Below, one piece after another: positions 28,096-40,421 of a DNA stretch of 64,000 nt (the stretch's first letter is position 1; every line of letters starts with the position of its first letter). The notes beneath the pieces are model-generated. The model was not told the DNA's origin. It was given only the letters and a program-made list of their open reading frames with translations, and searched no databases. The stretch is from Carnobacterium divergens. GTDB taxonomy: Bacteria > Bacillota > Bacilli > Lactobacillales > Carnobacteriaceae. The translations under genes and the position numbers were made by a program. The DNA lies in the NCBI RefSeq assembly GCF_900258435.1, contig NZ_LT992558.1:1703518-1767517 (forward strand). The letters are read 5' to 3'.

Positions 28096-28554
28096 TTACT
28101 TCGTAAAAGGCAAAATTTGTAAAATACAATAGGTCAAACCTGCTGCAATAACAGGTCCTGCTGCAACCCCTTTTAACAAAACAACACCCATGATGGTTCC
28201 AAACACCAAGGCAATTGTTACTTCTGGACTAGCAGACAGTAAGCCCACTCCTTTGCTTGATAGTAATGATACTCCGATTCCACAAAGGATTGCTACCCAA
28301 CCCACGGGGGATTTAAACGCTTCAAGTAAATCTTTAAATCCTATTTGACCTGTTGCAATTGGGACTAGTATAGAAGCAGTAATAATCGTAACTCCCCAAT
28401 TTATCCCCTTCAATTGAACCATTTCTAATAATTTATCTGTTTGAGGAATTAATTTAATTAGTAAAATAAATGCTGTAGCAATAATCAACGATTGATTTTT
28501 TGCAATGAATGCAATGATTAAAATAATACCTAAAAATAACCAACTTTCTAACAA
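28096..28554 (-). CDS. DUF441 family membrane protein (YtwI-like)
   Basis: The 152-residue integral membrane protein has four predicted helices. It contains the family's [14 protein letters not shown]-like N-terminus and [12 protein letters not shown] near the end. The function is unknown. The start is placed at the TTG (28554), eight bases from GGAG; a GTG nine bases upstream overlaps that site. In B. subtilis ytwI also lies next to the pyk region, as here. Confidence 0.85.
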   Translation of the reverse strand: MLESWLFLGIILIIAFIAKNQSLIIATAFILLIKLIPQTDKLLEMVQLKGINWGVTIITASILVPIATGQIGFKDLLEAFKSPVGWVAILCGIGVSLLSSKGVGLLSASPEVTIALVFGTIMGVVLLKGVAAGPVIAAGLTYCILQILPFTK

Positions 28555-28660
28555 TACTCTCACTCCTTTATTCTCTCTAACTAGTTTAACGAAAAAATCA
28601 AAAGAAGGAAAGAAAAATAATTAGTTTACCATAATTTTATTATGTGAATTGTATTATTAC

Positions 28661-28702
28661 TAAAAAAACTCATAAATCAGAAATTCCTGATTTATGAGTT
28701 TT
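28661..28702 (-). terminator. Terminator after pyk
   Basis: A perfect 16-bp stem (AAAACTCATAAATCAG, 28665-28680, with 28687-28702) has a 6-base loop and a T-run on the minus strand. Confidence 0.92.
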
Positions 28703-28716
28703 CAACTTTTTAAAAT

Positions 28717-30474
28717 TTAGATAGCTGTTGTTGCGCCACGGTAGATAATCCCACGACGAGAATCAACAGTGATTAATTCATCATTTTTAATTAATGACGT
28801 TGCATTTGTTGCGCCAACGATAACCGGAATGCTCATAGCAATTCCAACTACTGCAGCATGGCTAGTTAAGCCACCTTCTTCAACTACGATAGCAGCTGAT
28901 TTTTCAATTGCAGGAAGGTAATCTTTGTCAGTTGTTTTAACAACTAAAATTCCGCCATCAATTGCATTTTTGTTTGCTTCTTCAGCAGAAGTTGCTACAA
29001 CTGCTTTCGCAATAACTGAAGTCGTACCAACACCGTGGCCAGTCGCTAATTTAGAACCAATTAATTGGATCTTCATTAAGTTCGTTGTTCCACGTTCACC
29101 AACTGGAACACCAGCAGTGATAATGATTAAGTCGCCTTCTTTAGCAAATCCTGATTCTTGAGAAACACGAGTTGCAAGGTTGAACATATCATCTGTTGAG
29201 CTTGGTTTTTCAGCTACTTGAGGATAAACACCCCATGAAAGAGCTAAACCGCGCATTTGACGTTCTGTAAATGTAATTGCAACAATATGTGATTTAGGAC
29301 GGTATTTAGAAATCATACGTGCAGTGTGACCAGATTCAGTAGCAGCTACAATTGTTTGAATTCCTAAGTTACGTGCAGTGTGACCAACTGATTGACCAAT
29401 TGCTTCCGTCATATCTGTTTTGCTATATGCTTTTAATGCAAATGCATCTTGATTTACTAATGCTTCTTCCGTACGGATTGCAATACGGTTCATTGTTTGA
29501 ACGGCTTCAACTGGGTAATCCCCAGCAGCTGTTTCACCTGAAAGCATGATTGCATCTGTTCCATCAAAAATCGCATTGGCAACATCACTGGCTTCAGCAC
29601 GTGTTGGACGTGGATTTTTTTGCATAGAATCAAGCATTTGAGTTGCAGTAATAACAGGTTTACCTAAAGCGTTACATTTTGAAATCAATAATTTTTGAGC
29701 GATTGGAACTTCCTCAGTTGGGATTTCAACTCCAAGATCTCCACGAGCAACCATTAAACCATCAGAAATTTTTAGGATTTCATCAATGTTGTCCACACCT
29801 TCTTGGTTTTCAATCTTAGGAATGATTTGAATGTGTGTTGCATTGTTTTCTTCTAAAATTTGAGTGATTTCTAAAACGTCACTTGGACGACGTACAAAAC
29901 TTGCTGCGATAAAATCAACATCGTTTTCAATACCAAAACGAATATCTGCTGCGTCTTTTTCAGTGATTCCTGGTAGATTAATTGATACGTTAGGTACGTT
30001 CACACCTTTTTTATTTTTCAATGTTCCAGCATTTTTAACAACTGTTACGATTTCATTTGCTGCTTTATCGATATCGGTTACTTCTAAATCGATTAAACCG
30101 TCATCTAACAAAATGTGTGAACCTGGGTTTACATCGTTGATTAATTCTGGGTATGAAATTGAGAATTTTTCTTTTGTTCCTTCGATTTGCGTCATTGCAA
30201 GACGAACAACATCGCCAGTTGAAAAATCAATTTTTCCATCTTTCATGTCATGCGTACGGATTTCAGGACCTTTTGTATCTAAAAGAATCGCAACCATTTT
30301 ACCCGTGATTTTTGATGCTTCACGAATGTTTTTGATACGGTTTCCGTGCTCTTCAAAATCACCATGTGAAAAGTTTAAACGACAAACGTTCATGCCTGAT
30401 TCAATCAATTTCACCAATGTTTCTACTGATTCACTTGCTGGTCCAATTGTACATACAATTTTTGTTTTTTTCAT
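28717..30474 (-). CDS. pyk: Pyruvate kinase with C-terminal PEP-utilising domain
   Basis: This enzyme makes pyruvate and ATP from PEP and ADP. The N-terminal [10 protein letters not shown], catalytic [12 protein letters not shown] and ATQMLDSM are clear. The protein has 585 residues because it carries the extra C-terminal mobile domain ([24 protein letters not shown], about 520-545) of Bacillus- and Enterococcus-type enzymes. It follows pfkA by 72 bases in the same direction, so the two glycolytic genes form an operon. Confidence 0.98.
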   Translation of the reverse strand: MKKTKIVCTIGPASESVETLVKLIESGMNVCRLNFSHGDFEEHGNRIKNIREASKITGKMVAILLDTKGPEIRTHDMKDGKIDFSTGDVVRLAMTQIEGTKEKFSISYPELINDVNPGSHILLDDGLIDLEVTDIDKAANEIVTVVKNAGTLKNKKGVNVPNVSINLPGITEKDAADIRFGIENDVDFIAASFVRRPSDVLEITQILEENNATHIQIIPKIENQEGVDNIDEILKISDGLMVARGDLGVEIPTEEVPIAQKLLISKCNALGKPVITATQMLDSMQKNPRPTRAEASDVANAIFDGTDAIMLSGETAAGDYPVEAVQTMNRIAIRTEEALVNQDAFALKAYSKTDMTEAIGQSVGHTARNLGIQTIVAATESGHTARMISKYRPKSHIVAITFTERQMRGLALSWGVYPQVAEKPSSTDDMFNLATRVSQESGFAKEGDLIIITAGVPVGERGTTNLMKIQLIGSKLATGHGVGTTSVIAKAVVATSAEEANKNAIDGGILVVKTTDKDYLPAIEKSAAIVVEEGGLTSHAAVVGIAMSIPVIVGATNATSLIKNDELITVDSRRGIIYRGATTAI

Positions 30475-30546
30475 AATTTAATTATCTCTCCCAAAATTTA
30501 TTTTTAACCGCTCAGTATAAGTAAGAGGTTAGAAGTTATGCTTCGT

Positions 30547-31521
<975 letters not shown>

Positions 31522-31746
31522 TCATACGTTATTATTGTAAAAAATAATACCTAAACGGCCATTGTTATTTTTTACGGCTTCCTAAACCTTTTCATTTGTC
31601 ATTGAGTTGCCAAAACCTGTTGTTTCATGACAAACTTAAAAGCTCACATCAACATTCTAACACTTTTCTTAGCAATTGTCTTTTCAAAATGAGCAATTTT
31701 CAAAAAAAGTCCGTTTTTTCTTTGTTTGAACCGTTTTCTTTGAAAA

Positions 31747-34700
31747 TCAGGTCCCTTTTTGCCAAACAATATTTTGTTTTCCTAATAATTCTTCTAATCG
31801 AGACAATAAGCCTTCTGAAATAGTTACCCATTCAGTGTCATTTAAAACGATTTTTTTATTGGATTCAACATAAAATAAAATAACAGGTACATTTCCAGCT
31901 TCAGCCTTTAAAATGTGATGCATTTCAGTCAACGTTTCGGTTTCTTCTTTATCTGTTTGAACACGTATAAAAAGCTTATCGAAACTACTTTTCTTACTTA
32001 ACTCACTCGCATCTTCTATTTTATTAACGATTAATTGTTTTTCTTCTTGCAGACCCTCTTCTGCTTTCCCTTCAATATAAAGAACATTGTTTTTCTCTAA
32101 ATATTTCGCGTATTGACGATAAGTTTTTGGGAAAAGTGTAATTGAACATTCGCCTGATTGATCGTTAACGACCACAAAAGCCATTTGCTCGCCTTTTTTA
32201 GTTCGAATCAAACGACTGCTTTTCACAGCACCTATAATTTTAGCCAGTTGGTTGCTTTGCAAATCTTTAATATAGCCTGCTTGTTTTAAAAAACGAACAT
32301 TTTCAAAACGTTCAACCGGATGCCCTGAAAGATAGGCACCTAAAAATTCTTCCTCTTTTTCTAAGCGTGTATCTAATGTCAGATCTGGTGCTACTTCATA
32401 TTTTGGCTCTAACGATTTTATCAGAGTTTCGTTGTTGCCACTAATTTTAATGTTATCAATGATCCCTTCCAAAGACGCAATTAACACGCCTCTAGGGTAC
32501 TCAAATGAATCAAAAGCTCCTGCGTAAATAAAAGGTTCAATCAGCTCAAATTTCAACCACTTTGGATCAATTTTTCGTAAAAAGTCAATTAAATCACGAT
32601 AAGGTCCATATTCTTTTCTTAAGCGAATCACTTCTAAAATCATATCGCGTCGCACACCTTTAATACTGCCTAGCCCAAATTGAATCGCGCCATTTTTTAA
32701 TGAAAAAACATAAAAGCTTTTATTGATATCTGGAGCGAAAACGGCAATTTTACGTTTTTTTGCTTCTAGTAGATATTCTTTAATTTTTGTTGGATTATTC
32801 ATAGCCGAATTTAATAAGGCGGCAAAAAAGGCATGAGGGTAATGCGCTTTTAAATACGCAAGCTGATAGGCAATAAAAGCATAGCCTACTGCGTGTGAAC
32901 GGTTGAACCCATAGTTTGCAAAACGTTCAATATATTGATAGACGGTTGCCGCTGTTTCTTCACTGTAGCCTTTCGCCAAAGCACCTTCAATAAAATGTCC
33001 TCGTTCTCTGTCAATTACTGATTTTTCTTTTTTACTCATGGCTCTTCTTAAAATATCTGCTTGCCCAAGAGTAAACCCCCCCATTTTCGAAGCGACTTGC
33101 ATCACTTGTTCTTGATAGACCATCACGCCGTACGTGACTCCTAAAATATCCTTTAAACTATCATCTGGATAAGCAATCGCCACTTTGCCTTTTTTACGGT
33201 CAATAAACAGGTCGATTTGTTCCATAGGACCTGGACGGTATAAAGCATTTACGGCGGCAATGTCTTCAAGGGAAGTTGGGCCTAATTTTCGAAGGACATT
33301 TTTAATACCTGTCGATTCAAATTGAAATACCCCTGATGTATCTGCTTTTCTAAAAATGGTTAAAGTCTCTTCGTCATTCATCGGAATTTGATGCAGATCG
33401 ATTACGACACCTTGTTCTTGTTTGATTAATTGAATCGCGTTATCAAGGATTTGAAGGTTTCGTAAACCAAGAAAATCCATTTTTAATAAGCCGATTTCTT
33501 CGACATTTCCCATCGCATACTGAGTTAAATGAATTTCTCCACTTCCTAATTGTAAAGGAATCAGTGAAACGAGAGGCTGATCACTAATGACCACACCCGC
33601 AGCATGAGTTGAAACGTGGCGCGGCAAGCCTTCTATTCTTTTTGCTGTATCAAAAAGCAATTTGTTTTTGTCATTTTCTGCAACCAGTTGTTGGAGTGCT
33701 TTTGATTGTTTGTAAGCTGATTCTAACGTAATTCCTAAAACTTTTGGGATTGCTTTTGACCAAACATTGGCTTCGTTTTGGTTTAAACCAAAAACACGTG
33801 CCACATCGCGCAAGGCCATTTTAGCAGCTAAAGTTCCAAAGGTGGCAATTTGTGCGACATGATCCTGCCCGTATTTATTTTTAACATATTGAAGCATTTC
33901 TTCTCGACGGTTATCTGGGAAATCCAAATCAATATCAGGCATTGTATAACGTTCTTCATTCAAGAACCGCTCAAATAATAAATCAAATTCGATTGGATCG
34001 ACGTCGGTGATTTCCAGCACATAAGAAACCAAGGAGCCCGCTGCTGAACCACGACCAGCACCTGTGATAATCTTCGACCGGTGGGCGTATGCCATTAAAT
34101 CCCAAACAATCAGAAAGTAATCTTCAAATCCCATTTTATGGATGATGGTTAATTCATGCTCTAATTGTTTTTGATAACGTTCATCTGCTGCTGGAACGCG
34201 TTTTTTTAACCCTGCAAAACAACGTTCTCGTAAAAAGCCAGCCGTTTCTTGCCCCTCTTTTAGTGGGAATTTTGGTAATAAGTGTTGATGTAGTGGAATC
34301 TCGACTTGAATGGTATTGGCAATTTTTTCTGTTTCTTGCGCCGCTTCTGTCAACCCGGCTTCACTAAATTTCGCTTCGATGGTCTCAACTGTTGGCAAAT
34401 AATAAGGGCCACTTGTTGAAGTGATGCTTAAATCTAATTTGATGCCTTCGTCAACTGCACGTAAAACTTTTGTGCTAAAATCATCATTTGGTGATAAATA
34501 ACGCACATCGTGCATGGCAACCGTTTTGATTTGATGTTGATGTGCCAGTCCTTGCAGTTCCTCATTAATATCCCTTAACGTTTGATGCAGTTGAACGCCA
34601 AGATAAAATTGATCTTTAGCAAAAATAGTTAACCAGTTAGATACCATTTGCTGGGCATCTTCAAGGTGATGGTTTAAAAGAGCTTGTTCGATTTCACCTG

Positions 34701-35088
34701 TTTCTCCTGGGGTGATTGCGATTAAGTCTTCTGAATAGTCTTTTAATAGTTGATACTCCACAACTTCATGACCTGCTAGGAGCATTTTTTTTGTTGATAA
34801 GGCCATTAGATTTTGATAGCCTTGGTAATTTTTTGCCAATAAAACTATTGGATAGGTTGTTTCTGGATGCGTTGCACCGGTTACTTCTAAAGTTAATCCA
34901 ATGATCGGTTTTATTTCATGTTTTAAACAAGCTTTATAAAAATCAACAACGCCGTATAAGACATTATAATCGGTTAGGGCGATTGCTTGGTAGCCATTTT
35001 TTTTCGCACAAATAACAAGCTGTTCAATAGAAGTGGTACTTTTTAATAAACTGTATGCGCTAATTACTTGTAACTGTACAAAAGACAT
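31747..35088 (-). CDS. dnaE: DNA polymerase III subunit alpha DnaE
   Basis: The 1113-residue family C polymerase has an N-terminal PHP domain and the catalytic core with YTMPDIDLDFPDNRREEM. It has a finger/beta-binding part and an OB fold near the C-terminus (KIIGAVKSSRLIRTKKGEQMAFV). There is no exonuclease domain, so this is DnaE, the lagging-strand initiator polymerase, and not PolC. The ATG at 35088 is eight bases from AGGAG; the GTG nine bases further upstream overlaps that site. Confidence 0.97.
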   Translation of the reverse strand: MSFVQLQVISAYSLLKSTTSIEQLVICAKKNGYQAIALTDYNVLYGVVDFYKACLKHEIKPIIGLTLEVTGATHPETTYPIVLLAKNYQGYQNLMALSTKKMLLAGHEVVEYQLLKDYSEDLIAITPGETGEIEQALLNHHLEDAQQMVSNWLTIFAKDQFYLGVQLHQTLRDINEELQGLAHQHQIKTVAMHDVRYLSPNDDFSTKVLRAVDEGIKLDLSITSTSGPYYLPTVETIEAKFSEAGLTEAAQETEKIANTIQVEIPLHQHLLPKFPLKEGQETAGFLRERCFAGLKKRVPAADERYQKQLEHELTIIHKMGFEDYFLIVWDLMAYAHRSKIITGAGRGSAAGSLVSYVLEITDVDPIEFDLLFERFLNEERYTMPDIDLDFPDNRREEMLQYVKNKYGQDHVAQIATFGTLAAKMALRDVARVFGLNQNEANVWSKAIPKVLGITLESAYKQSKALQQLVAENDKNKLLFDTAKRIEGLPRHVSTHAAGVVISDQPLVSLIPLQLGSGEIHLTQYAMGNVEEIGLLKMDFLGLRNLQILDNAIQLIKQEQGVVIDLHQIPMNDEETLTIFRKADTSGVFQFESTGIKNVLRKLGPTSLEDIAAVNALYRPGPMEQIDLFIDRKKGKVAIAYPDDSLKDILGVTYGVMVYQEQVMQVASKMGGFTLGQADILRRAMSKKEKSVIDRERGHFIEGALAKGYSEETAATVYQYIERFANYGFNRSHAVGYAFIAYQLAYLKAHYPHAFFAALLNSAMNNPTKIKEYLLEAKKRKIAVFAPDINKSFYVFSLKNGAIQFGLGSIKGVRRDMILEVIRLRKEYGPYRDLIDFLRKIDPKWLKFELIEPFIYAGAFDSFEYPRGVLIASLEGIIDNIKISGNNETLIKSLEPKYEVAPDLTLDTRLEKEEEFLGAYLSGHPVERFENVRFLKQAGYIKDLQSNQLAKIIGAVKSSRLIRTKKGEQMAFVVVNDQSGECSITLFPKTYRQYAKYLEKNNVLYIEGKAEEGLQEEKQLIVNKIEDASELSKKSSFDKLFIRVQTDKEETETLTEMHHILKAEAGNVPVILFYVESNKKIVLNDTEWVTISEGLLSRLEELLGKQNIVWQKGT

Positions 35089-35242
35089 TTTTTTCACTCC
35101 TATTCGCTTTTCTCCTGTTTATTATACCCTGTAATAGGAAGGATTCGCAATCGAACATCTTCTTTTTTCCAACTTCGAGATAATTCTTTACAATTAGGGA
35201 GAATGTGATAAAATGAAGGCGAATGAAAAGAGGTGCAAAACT

Positions 35243-35431
35243 ATGAAATATTTAACCACTTTTTTCTGGGCTTTCGCTGTTGGACAAGCTGTCAACTACA
35301 TCGGTAGTGCGCTTGTAAATGGTACCTATGATTTCAAAACAGCTACAATCATCGGTTTGATTGCTGGACTGATTTGTCTTGGAATCGGTGCGGTTGTCAA
35401 CGAATCTGCCCCTGCTAAAACTGAGAATTAA
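35243..35431 (+). CDS. Small membrane protein, DUF2929 (YjzD-like)
   Basis: The 62-residue protein has two hydrophobic helices (TTFFWAFAVGQAVNYIGSAL and IIGLIAGLICLGIGAVV) joined by a short polar turn, as in YjzD-type DUF2929 proteins. The function is unknown. The ATG at 35243 has GAGGTG seven bases upstream; the longer frame from 35213 starts before this site. The gene is divergent from dnaE and convergent with clpB. Confidence 0.83.
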   Translation: MKYLTTFFWAFAVGQAVNYIGSALVNGTYDFKTATIIGLIAGLICLGIGAVVNESAPAKTEN

Positions 35432-35433
35432 CG

Positions 35434-35468
35434 AAAAAGACCTAGAGCAAATTCCTCTAGGTCTTTTT
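35434..35468. terminator. Bidirectional terminator between yjzD-like gene and clpB
   Basis: A perfect 14-bp stem (AAAAAGACCTAGAG, 35434-35447, with 35455-35468) has T-runs on both strands. Confidence 0.9.
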
Positions 35469-35471
35469 AAT

Positions 35472-38105
35472 TTAACTATTTTCTGAAAATTCTTCATCAC
35501 TTAACGCAATGTTTTCAAAAACCAAATGATTGTCTAACAAACTTACAATGACTTTGGTTTTTGGTAAAACGCGACCTGCGATGATTTCTTTTGCAAGCGG
35601 CGTCTCCACTTCTTTGGTTAAGAAACGTTTCAATGGTCTTGCGCCATAGATTGGGTCATAGGCATTTTCTGCTATCCATGTTTGAGCTTCTTCAGAAACT
35701 TCTAATAAAATTTCTTGATCCGCTAAACGTCGGCTTAATGTTTTCGTCATTTTAACGATGATGCCCTTCACGTTTTCTAGGCTAAGTGGCGTAAATAAGA
35801 CGGTATCGTCAATTCGATTTAAAAATTCTGGTTTGAAGGAGCCTTTTAGTAAGGACATCACTTCATCTTCCACCGCTGGTTCAATGTGACCCTCTGCATC
35901 AGTTCCTTCTAATAATAGGTTAGAACCGATATTGCTTGTCATAATTAAAACAGTATTTTTAAAATCAACGACGCGTCCTTTTGAATCTGTTAAGCGACCA
36001 TCGTCTAATACTTGTAATAAAATATTGAAAACATCGGGATGAGCTTTTTCAATTTCATCTAATAGTACGATAGTGTAAGGACTTCTGCGAACTGCTTCTG
36101 TTAATTGTCCGCCTTCTTCATATCCTACATAACCAGGAGGCGCACCAACTAAACGGGAAACGCTGTGTTTTTCCATATACTCACTCATATCAATTCGAAC
36201 CATATGGTCTTCTGAATCAAACAAGTTTTCTGCCAAAGCTTTTGCTAATTCTGTTTTCCCAACACCTGTTGGCCCTAAAAATAGGAATGAACCTAACGGA
36301 CGACTAGGGTCTTGTAAACCTGCACGGGCACGAATAACCGCGTCTGTTACGCTATCAACAGCTTCATTTTGACCAATCACGCGTTTATGCAAGGTTTCAC
36401 CTAGTTGCAATAATTTTTCTCGTTCGCCTTCAACTAGTTTAGAAACTGGAATACCGGTCATTCTGCCGATTACTTCTGCAATTTCATTTTCAGTAACCGA
36501 TTCTTGTACTAAACGGCTATTTTCTTGTTTGTAGCTGGCTCCTTCTTGTTCGATTTCAGCTAGCTCTTTTTCTAGAGCGGGAATTTGACCGTGTCTTAAG
36601 ACTGCTGCGCGTTCCAAATCGTAGCTACTTTCTGCATCTTCAAGTTCGCGACGTGCTTGGTCTAGTTCGGCACGTTTATCACGTAATTTAGATACTTCTT
36701 CTTTTTCGGTTTCCCATTTCATTTTCAATTGGTTGGCTTGTTCTCTTAAATCTGCCAATTCTTCTTGTAACAAGTTTAAACGTTTCTTACTTGCGTCGTC
36801 ATTTTCTTTTTTCAAAGCCGCTTCTTCAATTTCTAGTTGCATTAAACGTCTTGTCACTTGATCTAGTTCCGTTGGCATTGAATTCATTTCAACTCGAATT
36901 GTTGCGCAAGCCTCATCAACTAAATCAATCGCTTTATCTGGTAAATAACGATCTGTGATGTAACGAGTTGATAAAGTAGCGGCTGCAACTAAGGCGTTAT
37001 CATGGATATTCACACTGTGATGGATTTCAAAGCGTTCTTTTAACCCACGTAAAATACTGATTGTATCTTCAACAGTTGGTTCATTTACTAAGACCTTTTG
37101 GAAACGACGTTCTAAGGCTTTGTCTTTTTCCATGTACTCACGGTACTCATCTAATGTTGTTGCGCCAATACAGTGCAACTCACCACGAGCCAGCATTGGT
37201 TTTAATAGGTTCCCAGCGTCCATACTGCCTTCTGTTTTTCCAGCACCTACGATTGTATGAATTTCATCAATAAAGAGAATAATACGACCGTCGCTTTTTT
37301 TCACTTCTTTTAAAACCGCTTTTAAACGCTCTTCAAATTCACCACGGAATTTAGCGCCTGCAATCAACGCCCCCATATCTAATGAGAAAATCGTTTTATC
37401 TTTTAAGTTTTCTGGTACGTCTTTTCGAACGATTCGTTGCGCTAAGCCTTCAACAATCGCGGTTTTACCAACCCCAGGTTCTCCAATTAAGACTGGGTTA
37501 TTTTTTGTTTTACGAGATAGAATCCGAATCACGTCTCGAATTTCCTCGTCACGTCCAATAACAGGATCTTGTTTTCCTGATTTTACGGCTTGAACTAAGT
37601 CTGTTCCATATTTTTCTAGTGCTTGGTATTGTTCTTCTTGATTTTGAGATGTCACACGCTCTCCTCCTCTCATTTTTTCGATTTCTTCTTTTAAGGCTTT
37701 TTCAGTAATTCCTTGTTCTTTCAAATATTTTGTCAAAGAATAATTTTTTAATTTCATTAAACCAAGGACTACTGTTTCAGTAGATGTGTATTCATCTTTA
37801 AAGCTTTCTCTGATTTTATCTGCTTCAATTAGTAAATTGTATAAATTTTGGCTAAGACCTTGTCCATATTGAACATTTCCGCCTTCAATCGATGGGTAAC
37901 GATCTAACTCTGCATCAACTTTTTGTTCAAATTGGTTCATATTTAAACCAAGATCTTGATACAATCCTCTTGCAAAATGATCAGGTGTTAAAAAGATTTT
38001 CCATAGATGAACAATGTCGATATCTTGATTGTGTCTTGTAATCGCAATTTCTCTAGCGTCTCCTAAAGCTTGTTGCATCGTTGATGTTAATTTTTCTAAA
38101 TCCAT
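35472..38105 (-). CDS. clpB: ATP-dependent chaperone ClpB
   Basis: ClpB is an AAA+ disaggregase working with DnaK on aggregated protein. It has an N-terminal Clp repeat domain and a first AAA+ domain with GEPGVGKTA at about 205. A coiled-coil middle domain lies around 410-525 (E/K/L-rich, e.g. [19 protein letters not shown]-like). A second AAA+ domain carries [10 protein letters not shown] and the ISMSEY-type sensor ([11 protein letters not shown]). Its 877 residues are the full family length. The CtsR-type operator upstream explains heat-shock control. No ClpP-recognition tripeptide is evident, in line with ClpB. Confidence 0.97.
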   Translation of the reverse strand: MDLEKLTSTMQQALGDAREIAITRHNQDIDIVHLWKIFLTPDHFARGLYQDLGLNMNQFEQKVDAELDRYPSIEGGNVQYGQGLSQNLYNLLIEADKIRESFKDEYTSTETVVLGLMKLKNYSLTKYLKEQGITEKALKEEIEKMRGGERVTSQNQEEQYQALEKYGTDLVQAVKSGKQDPVIGRDEEIRDVIRILSRKTKNNPVLIGEPGVGKTAIVEGLAQRIVRKDVPENLKDKTIFSLDMGALIAGAKFRGEFEERLKAVLKEVKKSDGRIILFIDEIHTIVGAGKTEGSMDAGNLLKPMLARGELHCIGATTLDEYREYMEKDKALERRFQKVLVNEPTVEDTISILRGLKERFEIHHSVNIHDNALVAAATLSTRYITDRYLPDKAIDLVDEACATIRVEMNSMPTELDQVTRRLMQLEIEEAALKKENDDASKKRLNLLQEELADLREQANQLKMKWETEKEEVSKLRDKRAELDQARRELEDAESSYDLERAAVLRHGQIPALEKELAEIEQEGASYKQENSRLVQESVTENEIAEVIGRMTGIPVSKLVEGEREKLLQLGETLHKRVIGQNEAVDSVTDAVIRARAGLQDPSRPLGSFLFLGPTGVGKTELAKALAENLFDSEDHMVRIDMSEYMEKHSVSRLVGAPPGYVGYEEGGQLTEAVRRSPYTIVLLDEIEKAHPDVFNILLQVLDDGRLTDSKGRVVDFKNTVLIMTSNIGSNLLLEGTDAEGHIEPAVEDEVMSLLKGSFKPEFLNRIDDTVLFTPLSLENVKGIIVKMTKTLSRRLADQEILLEVSEEAQTWIAENAYDPIYGARPLKRFLTKEVETPLAKEIIAGRVLPKTKVIVSLLDNHLVFENIALSDEEFSENS

Positions 38106-38141
38106 ATGTTTGTAACCTCCCTTAAATTTATCTTTGAGTCA

Positions 38142-38172
38142 ATTATACACCTATTGGTCAAAAAAGGTCAAT
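38142..38172 (-). promoter_or_regulatory. clpB promoter with CtsR operator
   Basis: The plus strand has the heptad direct repeat GGTCAAA (38156-38162) and GGTCAAT (38166-38172) spaced by three A; this is the CtsR box. On the minus strand a -10 TATAAT (38142-38147) and a -35 TTGACC (38166-38171) lie 18 bp apart, so the operator overlaps the -35 and spacer. CtsR represses clp genes at normal temperature in Firmicutes; ctsR itself is not in the window. Confidence 0.88.
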
Positions 38173-38205
38173 AAATAACCCTTGAAAAATCTAAAAATTT
38201 TTTAC

Positions 38206-38251
38206 AAAAAAAACCTGATTTAAAAGGATCGTCTTCTCTTAAATCAAGTTT
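38206..38251 (-). terminator. Terminator after the YitT-family gene at 38261
   Basis: A 13-bp stem with one wobble pairs AAACCTGATTTAA (38211-38223) with 38239-38251. Eight T follow on the minus strand. Confidence 0.85.
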
Positions 38252-38260
38252 CTTATTTTT

Positions 38261-39142
38261 TTATATTTGCCTAAAATTACCGACTAGGTCTGTTGTTTGT
38301 TGCACATTTACAAAGGCCTTAGAATCTGCTTCTTGAACGAGTGCTTCCAAATAAAACAATTCATATTTTGAGACAACAGTAATGTACATTTTTACAGGTT
38401 CTTTTGTATATAAGCCATAACCATGATCAATAACTGTCACCCCGTGAATAAACTTCGAAGTCAGCGCCTCTTCTAATTCTTCTGATTTTTTCGTAATAAT
38501 CGTCACGGTCATTTTTTGTTGTCGTGTATGGAAAAAATCAACCATATGTGCATTAACATAGATGGCAATAATACTATATAAGGCTAATTCCCAACCGTAT
38601 AAAAAGCCTGCTACAATCAAAATCATCCCATTAACTAGAAAGCCTAATTGCCCGACTTTACGACCTGTTGCTAGCTGAATGACAACCGCTATAATATCAA
38701 CGCCACCTGTTGAAAGTCCATAGCGCAAACAAATTCCAACACCCATTCCACACAATCCACCACCAAAAATTGCGGCGACTAATGGATTTGTGGTAATCGT
38801 CATAACCGGAACGATCTTCAAAAAGATGGAAGAGGCAATCACCGAAATCAAACTATAACAAGTAAAACTGCTGCCTAATTTTTTCCATGAAAGGAACACT
38901 AAGGGCAAATTTAATAAGAGGATTAATGTTGAAATAGATAAATTCAAGTGGATATAATCTGTTAAAATTTTTGATAATAATTGCGCTAAACCGGTGATTC
39001 CACTTGAATAGACTTTAGCGGGTACTAAGAAAAAATTAATTCCAATACTTGCTAGCATTCCATATAAAATAGCTGCTCCAATACGACGAATTGATGTTGC
39101 TTTAAAATCTGGTTTTTCAGTTGCTTCTTTTCCTTTTAACAT
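38261..39142 (-). CDS. YitT family membrane protein (first paralogue)
   Basis: A 293-residue protein with about five to six N-terminal membrane helices (DUF161) and a C-terminal soluble DUF2179 domain starting near MTVTIITKKSEELEE. GLSTGGVDIIAVV and PAKVYSSGITGLAQ are the family's re-entrant-like motifs. The substrate or role is not established. A second member at 52.2-53.1 kb has the same layout and motifs (ALNNFLIPARVYGAGLNG, GFSTGGMDIISMV). A terminator follows it, and it appears monocistronic. Confidence 0.9.
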   Translation of the reverse strand: MLKGKEATEKPDFKATSIRRIGAAILYGMLASIGINFFLVPAKVYSSGITGLAQLLSKILTDYIHLNLSISTLILLLNLPLVFLSWKKLGSSFTCYSLISVIASSIFLKIVPVMTITTNPLVAAIFGGGLCGMGVGICLRYGLSTGGVDIIAVVIQLATGRKVGQLGFLVNGMILIVAGFLYGWELALYSIIAIYVNAHMVDFFHTRQQKMTVTIITKKSEELEEALTSKFIHGVTVIDHGYGLYTKEPVKMYITVVSKYELFYLEALVQEADSKAFVNVQQTTDLVGNFRQI

Positions 39143-39311
39143 ACATGCGCTCCCATTTGATGGATTTCTACATTTCTTAATCTTGCGTTTATTATAACAC
39201 TTTCCTTCTATATTAAAAGGAATTATCAGCGGTTTTAACAGCGTTCTTTAAAAATACTTATGAATCGATTACAAAAACATGATAATCCTTTTATTTTCCT
39301 TGAACTGCAAC

Positions 39312-39340
39312 AAAAAAAGCATGGAAATGACTCCCATGCT
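39312..39340 (-). terminator. Terminator after the SPFH gene
   Basis: A 7-9 bp stem (AGCATGG with CCATGCT) has a T-run of seven on the minus strand (39312-39318). Confidence 0.8.
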
Positions 39341-39347
39341 AAAAGAT

Positions 39348-40211
39348 TTATTCGACGTCTCCAGTATTGATAACCGGTTGCGTTCCTTTATCCGTAATAA
39401 TAGACACTAATAAATTGTTAACTAATTGTAGGCGACGTTCATCCGTTAATTTTAAGACAGACTGCTCTTCTAATTGGGCAATAGCTAGTTGTGTCATGCC
39501 TACCGCTCCCTCAACAATAATTTGACGGGCACTTAAAATGGCCTTTGCCTGTTGACGTTGCAGCATGGCACTAGCAATCTCAGTTGAGTACGCTAAATGT
39601 GTTAAACGTGCTTCAATAATTTCAACACCCGCCACTTCTAATCGATTTTGCAATTCTTGGGCTAGTTCTTCCGATACTTCAGAAGCATTTCCTCGCAATG
39701 TAATGTCTTGATCGGTAAATGAATCATAAGGATATTTTGTTGCTACGTGACGGATCGCCGTTTCACTTTGGATTTCAATAAAATTTTCATAGAAATCAAC
39801 ATCAAAAGAAGCTTTGGCAGTGTCTACTACTTTAAAAACGACCACTGCTGCTATTTCAATGGGATTTCCATCCACATCATTCACCTTAAGCTTGGCGCTA
39901 TTGAAATTACGAACACGTAACGAAATCATTGCTTTTTGAGTTAAAGGAACTGTGATAAATAAGCCATTTGCTCGAATGGTTCCTAGGTATTTTCCAAAAA
40001 AGGTAATGACTTTGGCTTGATTGGGTGCTACGATCGTTAGCGATGTGAAAAATAAATACGCAATAATTAAAAAGAAAGCTCCTGCGACAATTAAGCCGAT
40101 ATTTTCATTGACAACTCCATTAAATCCTAAAAATGCTCCAAACAAACCTAGTAAAATAAGTAAAACAATTCCTAAGTAACCGTTTAAATAAAATGTTTTC
40201 TTTTCTTGCAT
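39348..40211 (-). CDS. SPFH/Band 7 domain membrane protein
   Basis: The 287-residue protein has two N-terminal membrane segments (GYLGIVLLILLGLFGAFLGF and GLIVAGAFFLIIAYLFFTSL, about 11-56), then an SPFH domain. This domain opens with VAPNQAKVITFFGKYLGTIRANGL and ends with a helical region rich in A, E and Q (LQRQQAKAILSARQIIVEGAVGM). Such proteins oligomerise into membrane platforms, like flotillin and stomatin. No partner NfeD gene is adjacent. The start ATG has AAGGGGG upstream. Confidence 0.88.
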   Translation of the reverse strand: MQEKKTFYLNGYLGIVLLILLGLFGAFLGFNGVVNENIGLIVAGAFFLIIAYLFFTSLTIVAPNQAKVITFFGKYLGTIRANGLFITVPLTQKAMISLRVRNFNSAKLKVNDVDGNPIEIAAVVVFKVVDTAKASFDVDFYENFIEIQSETAIRHVATKYPYDSFTDQDITLRGNASEVSEELAQELQNRLEVAGVEIIEARLTHLAYSTEIASAMLQRQQAKAILSARQIIVEGAVGMTQLAIAQLEEQSVLKLTDERRLQLVNNLLVSIITDKGTQPVINTGDVE

Positions 40212-40421
40212 TTCTTTTCCCCCTTATGAATGTACTTTTACATTCATATTATAACATAATCACCATTTTTTTATGAGTGTTTATCAACTCTTTAAATAAT
40301 CTCATTTTAACAAAAGATGGAAAATAAATAGAATTTTTACAAATCATCATTATTATTAAATTTAATTCTTTATCATATGTTATACTGAGATTAAAATACA
40401 AACTCAAAAGGAGTTATTAAC

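Noticed and set aside
29864-30481. 205-residue plus-strand ORF inside pyk
   Set aside because: Shadow of pyk, with no ribosome-binding site or family match.
31726-31739. Catabolite-response (CcpA cre) site upstream of pfkA
   Set aside because: AGAAAACGGTTCAA on the minus strand has the central AACGGTT but two mismatches at conserved positions, and lies over 200 bases from the gene.
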